From Sphingobacteriaceae bacterium UBA6709 (GTDB taxonomy: Bacteria > Bacteroidota > Bacteroidia > Sphingobacteriales > Sphingobacteriaceae), in NCBI GenBank assembly GCA_002454425.1, contig DKIV01000022.1:47472-101520 (forward strand): a stretch of DNA of 54,049 nt. The letters run 5' to 3'. Within the stretch, counting starts at the first letter, position 1, and every line of letters begins with the position of its first letter. A model generated the notes under the pieces. The model was not told the origin of the DNA, made no database searches, and saw only the letters and a program-made list of their open reading frames with translations. The translations under genes were made by a program, and so were the position numbers. Below, piece after piece: positions 52,068 to 54,049 of the stretch.

Positions 52068-52841
52068 TTGAAAAAGATATTCTTTTTAATATTCAGTGCC
52101 TGCCTTTTCTTCGTGCAGGTAGTGGCGCAGGAACTCCCTCCTAAGTCGGCCACACTAGTTACCGATTTTACCAATACCTTGTCGGAATCAGAGAAAAGTG
52201 CCCTGGAGCAAAAGCTTGTGGCCTTTGATGATTCAACAAGTACGCAGGTTGCTGTGGTGATCATGCGTTCCGTGGGTGCTTATGACATTGCTCAATACGG
52301 AGCGATGCTGGGTCAGGCCTGGGGTATCGGAGGGAAGGAACATAACAACGGCGTCCTGTTACTTGTAGCGCTCGCTGACCGTAAGGTAACTATACAAACC
52401 GGTTATGGCGTAGAAGGGGCCCTGCCGGATGGACTCACTTTTAGAATTATTCAGAATATTATAAAACCAGCCTTCAAAAGTGGGCGTTATTATCAGGGCA
52501 TCGATCGGGCTACCGACGCTATTATCTCTGCGGTGAAAGGCGAGTATAATGACCCTCGTGAGCGTGGCGACAGTAATGGTAGCTTTGCTGTAATTCTCGT
52601 AATTATCGTTGTCGTAGTCATCATTGTCATTGGGCGCCGTGGTGGCGGCGGCGGTGGCGGACGTGTTATAGGCAGCCGCGGGGCCGCTGATGTCCTTTGG
52701 TGGACCATGCTATCTGGTATGGGTAATCGCGGCGGTGGCGGCGGCTACGGCGGTGGCGGATACAGCGGTGGTGGTGGCGGCGGCTTCGGCGGCTTCGGTG
52801 GAGGAAGCTTCGGTGGTGGCGGTTCCAGTGGTAGTTGGTAG
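52068..52841 (+). CDS. TPM-domain membrane protein with Gly-rich tail (YgcG-like)
   Basis: The 257-residue protein has a signal peptide (1-21, ending VAQ) and a periplasmic TPM domain (about 25-155) with VTDFTNTLSESEKSALEQKL and NNGVLLLVALADRKVTIQTGYGVEG. A membrane helix (about 173-190) and a Gly/Ser/Phe-rich tail (192-257) follow, with repeated GGGGG runs. The start is TTG; no ATG gives the signal peptide. The tail is GC-rich in repeated GGCGGT codons. It works next to LemA, probably at the inner membrane. Confidence 0.88.
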   Translation: MKKIFFLIFSACLFFVQVVAQELPPKSATLVTDFTNTLSESEKSALEQKLVAFDDSTSTQVAVVIMRSVGAYDIAQYGAMLGQAWGIGGKEHNNGVLLLVALADRKVTIQTGYGVEGALPDGLTFRIIQNIIKPAFKSGRYYQGIDRATDAIISAVKGEYNDPRERGDSNGSFAVILVIIVVVVIIVIGRRGGGGGGGRVIGSRGAADVLWWTMLSGMGNRGGGGGYGGGGYSGGGGGGFGGFGGGSFGGGGSSGSW

Positions 52842-52864
52842 GTTTAATTTATTATTCTGTTTAT

Positions 52865-53275
52865 ATGATAAGGAAAGATTTTATTGAGGCTGAAATTCAA
52901 AAACTCAATCAGGTGCTGGCGAAAATTCTGTCGCTAAAGAATGATGGCAATATTCAGGAAGGACAGCGCCTCGCTTTTCAGTCCCTGCATGATGTTTTTG
53001 GACTAGGCGTTGATTACCTGCAGGATTGTACGGCAGAGGATTTTTTAGCGGAGGTGCGCGCCTGTAATTTCTCCGCGGCAAAACTTGATATGCTTGCCCG
53101 ATATTTGTTTGAGGCTGTTTATCCTTTTGAAGAGACCGATATTACCTTCGCGTGTCTAAATAAGGCGGCGGGGATTCTTGCACTCTTGGAGTCTAAATAC
53201 AGGCAACAGAGTTTGGACAATATCGGCAGACGTGAACAGATTGAGAAGTTTCTAAATAACAGACAATATGAATGA
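52865..53275 (+). CDS. Uncharacterised helical protein
   Basis: The 136-residue protein begins MIRKDFIEAEIQKLNQVLAK and appears all-helical, TPR-like in its spacing (DMLARYLFEAVYPFEETDIT, CLNKAAGILALLESKYRQ). The N-terminus resembles DUF6483-type small proteins, but I am not sure. An in-frame start at 52835 overlaps the TPM gene, so the ATG at 52865 is chosen. Its stop overlaps the ATG of the Nudix gene by 8 bp, so the two are translationally coupled. Confidence 0.65.
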   Translation: MIRKDFIEAEIQKLNQVLAKILSLKNDGNIQEGQRLAFQSLHDVFGLGVDYLQDCTAEDFLAEVRACNFSAAKLDMLARYLFEAVYPFEETDITFACLNKAAGILALLESKYRQQSLDNIGRREQIEKFLNNRQYE

Positions 53276-53822
53276 TTCCATGAAATGGGAGTTACTATCC
53301 TCTCGTTATCTTGTAAAGGAACGCTGGGCGACCTTGCGAGTGGATGCCTGTAAAATGCCTGACGGTACCATTGTTGATGATTATTACGTCCTTGAGTATC
53401 CTACCTGGGTAAATGCTGTGGCTATTACAGAAGATGAGGAGGTAATTCTTATACGTCAGTATCGTCATGCGGCAGCAGAAGTGCTACTTGAAATCCCAGG
53501 CGGCTGCGTAGATCCAGGGGAAGAACCTGCTGAGGCTATAAAAAGGGAATTACTGGAGGAAACGGGCTATGCTTTCAAGGATATGGTTTATATGGGGGCG
53601 GTATATGCTAATCCTTCGACCGCCGGAAATATGACCCACTCCTATCTTCTTTCAGGAGGTGTCAAAGTTCAGGAACAACATCTTGATGGCCGCGAGCAGA
53701 TAGAGGTTTTGCTGGTAAGTAAAGATGAATTGAAGCGCCTTGCTTTACAAAACAATTTTCCGCAAGCCCTGCATGCCACGGCGGTATTTCATGCTTTAGC
53801 TCGCCTCGGCTTGTTAAGCTGA
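53268..53822 (+). CDS. Nudix hydrolase (ADP-ribose pyrophosphatase-like)
   Basis: The 184-residue enzyme has the full Nudix box: GGCVDPGEEPAEAIKRELLE then ETGYAF, about 82-107. The upstream ILIRQYRHAAAEVLLEIPGG matches ADP-ribose and NDP-sugar pyrophosphatases. It starts 8 bp inside the preceding gene. A terminator follows at 53850-53875. The substrate is inferred from the family. Confidence 0.92.
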   Translation: MNDSMKWELLSSRYLVKERWATLRVDACKMPDGTIVDDYYVLEYPTWVNAVAITEDEEVILIRQYRHAAAEVLLEIPGGCVDPGEEPAEAIKRELLEETGYAFKDMVYMGAVYANPSTAGNMTHSYLLSGGVKVQEQHLDGREQIEVLLVSKDELKRLALQNNFPQALHATAVFHALARLGLLS

Positions 53823-53849
53823 GGCCCCCTGAGTTCATAACAATAGGAG

Positions 53850-53875
53850 AGATGCTACAATGGCATCTTTTTTTG
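53850..53875 (+). terminator. Terminator after the Nudix gene
   Basis: AGATGC (53850-53855) pairs with GCATCT (53863-53868) around a 7-base loop and is followed by a run of T. Confidence 0.7.
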
Positions 53876-53946
53876 TTTCTGGGTAGCGGTGTGCCATCGA
53901 ACGATATCAAATGTTCCGCTTCGGATACATATATTGATATATAGCT

Positions 53947-54049
53947 TTAAGCATGATACACCCACTTCGCCCCTTGGCGAACGTTATTCCTTAATATCCG
54001 AAAATGCTCTTGTTGCTGAATGCTCCCTATTCCATCTTCCGGCGCCCCA
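53947..54049 (-). CDS. Possible 3' end of a gene running off the window
   Basis: On the minus strand one frame is open from the window edge to a TAA at 53947-53949 and reads GAPEDGIGSIQQQEHFRILR then NNVRQGAKWVYHA. The composition is protein-like but the fragment is too short to identify. A hairpin TTCGCC/GGCGAA (53966-53981) lies inside. A second minus frame also stays open for 21 codons, so this is only tentative. Confidence 0.25.
   Translation of the reverse strand, partial: GAPEDGIGSIQQQEHFRILRNNVRQGAKWVYHA

Noticed and set aside
52493..52887. Open frames on both strands over the Gly-rich TPM tail
   Set aside because: The repeated GGC/GGT codons keep other frames open; Pro- or Ala-rich products are artefacts of the repeat.
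1..54049. CRISPR arrays, insertion sequences, prophage or integron
   Set aside because: No regularly spaced direct repeats of CRISPR size, no transposase or integrase reading frame and no terminal inverted repeats with target duplications were seen. The palindrome at 1-71 is single in this window.

Overview
The window is a gene-dense chromosomal segment of a Bacteroidota bacterium, most likely of the Sphingobacteriaceae (Pedobacter/Mucilaginibacter type). The evidence is a full gldKLMN type IX secretion (T9SS) core, PorW/SprE-like and GldB lipoproteins, a split F-type ATP synthase operon lacking atpD/atpC, many SPII lipoproteins, almost no Shine-Dalgarno sites, and promoters of the Bacteroidota form TTTG-N19/20-TAnnTTTG. 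Family assignments come from reading motifs; no database search was run. I saw no IS element, prophage or CRISPR array.

Layout. 1-278: a strong palindrome, 11-bp phased repeats and an operator-like dyad over the tetR promoter. 279-6449: a TetR-regulated RND efflux operon (OMP, lipoprotein adaptor, inner-membrane pump). 6596-11064: a TlpA-like thioredoxin, a YejK/NdpA nucleoid protein, a small lipoprotein, a DUF4271 membrane protein and hemD. 11225-15832: gldK-gldL-gldM-gldN, the T9SS/gliding motor and ring. 15984-22880 (minus): porW/sprE, a class A PBP and uvrC. 23127-29052: the ATP synthase operon atpZ-(atpI-like)-atpB-E-F-H-A-G, with RNA hairpins after atpE and before atpG. 29458-31010: an aldo/keto reductase, a 57-aa DUF6496-like gene and a two-helix membrane protein. 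31133-34122: divergent heme oxygenase (bphO) and bacteriophytochrome kinase (bphP). 34158-38264: gldB, a PorT-family barrel, nadE, a glutathione peroxidase and tRNA-Val(UAC). 38389-41725: two exported ferritin-like proteins divergent from an ECF sigma/anti-sigma pair. 41764-44342: a WYL regulator, an IscA-type Fe-S carrier and a conserved membrane-anchored unknown. 44684-48893: dnaA with DnaA-box-like sites upstream, a NagX-like acyltransferase and an RsmF-like rRNA methyltransferase. 48919-50840 (minus): a CoA-binding protein and a COG2509 flavoprotein. 50984-53822: LemA, two TPM-domain proteins, an unknown and a Nudix hydrolase.

How genes work together. Seven genes in four places (gldKLMN, porW, gldB, PorT-like) point to T9SS and cell-envelope biogenesis. 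bphO makes the biliverdin that bphP needs to sense red/far-red light. The sigma/anti-sigma pair probably controls the divergent ferritin-like genes. No entirely new multi-gene system is obvious. The best leads are the exported ferritin/ECF module, the orphan bphO-bphP pair, structured intercistronic RNA in the atp operon, and convergent genes whose last codons form a shared terminator.
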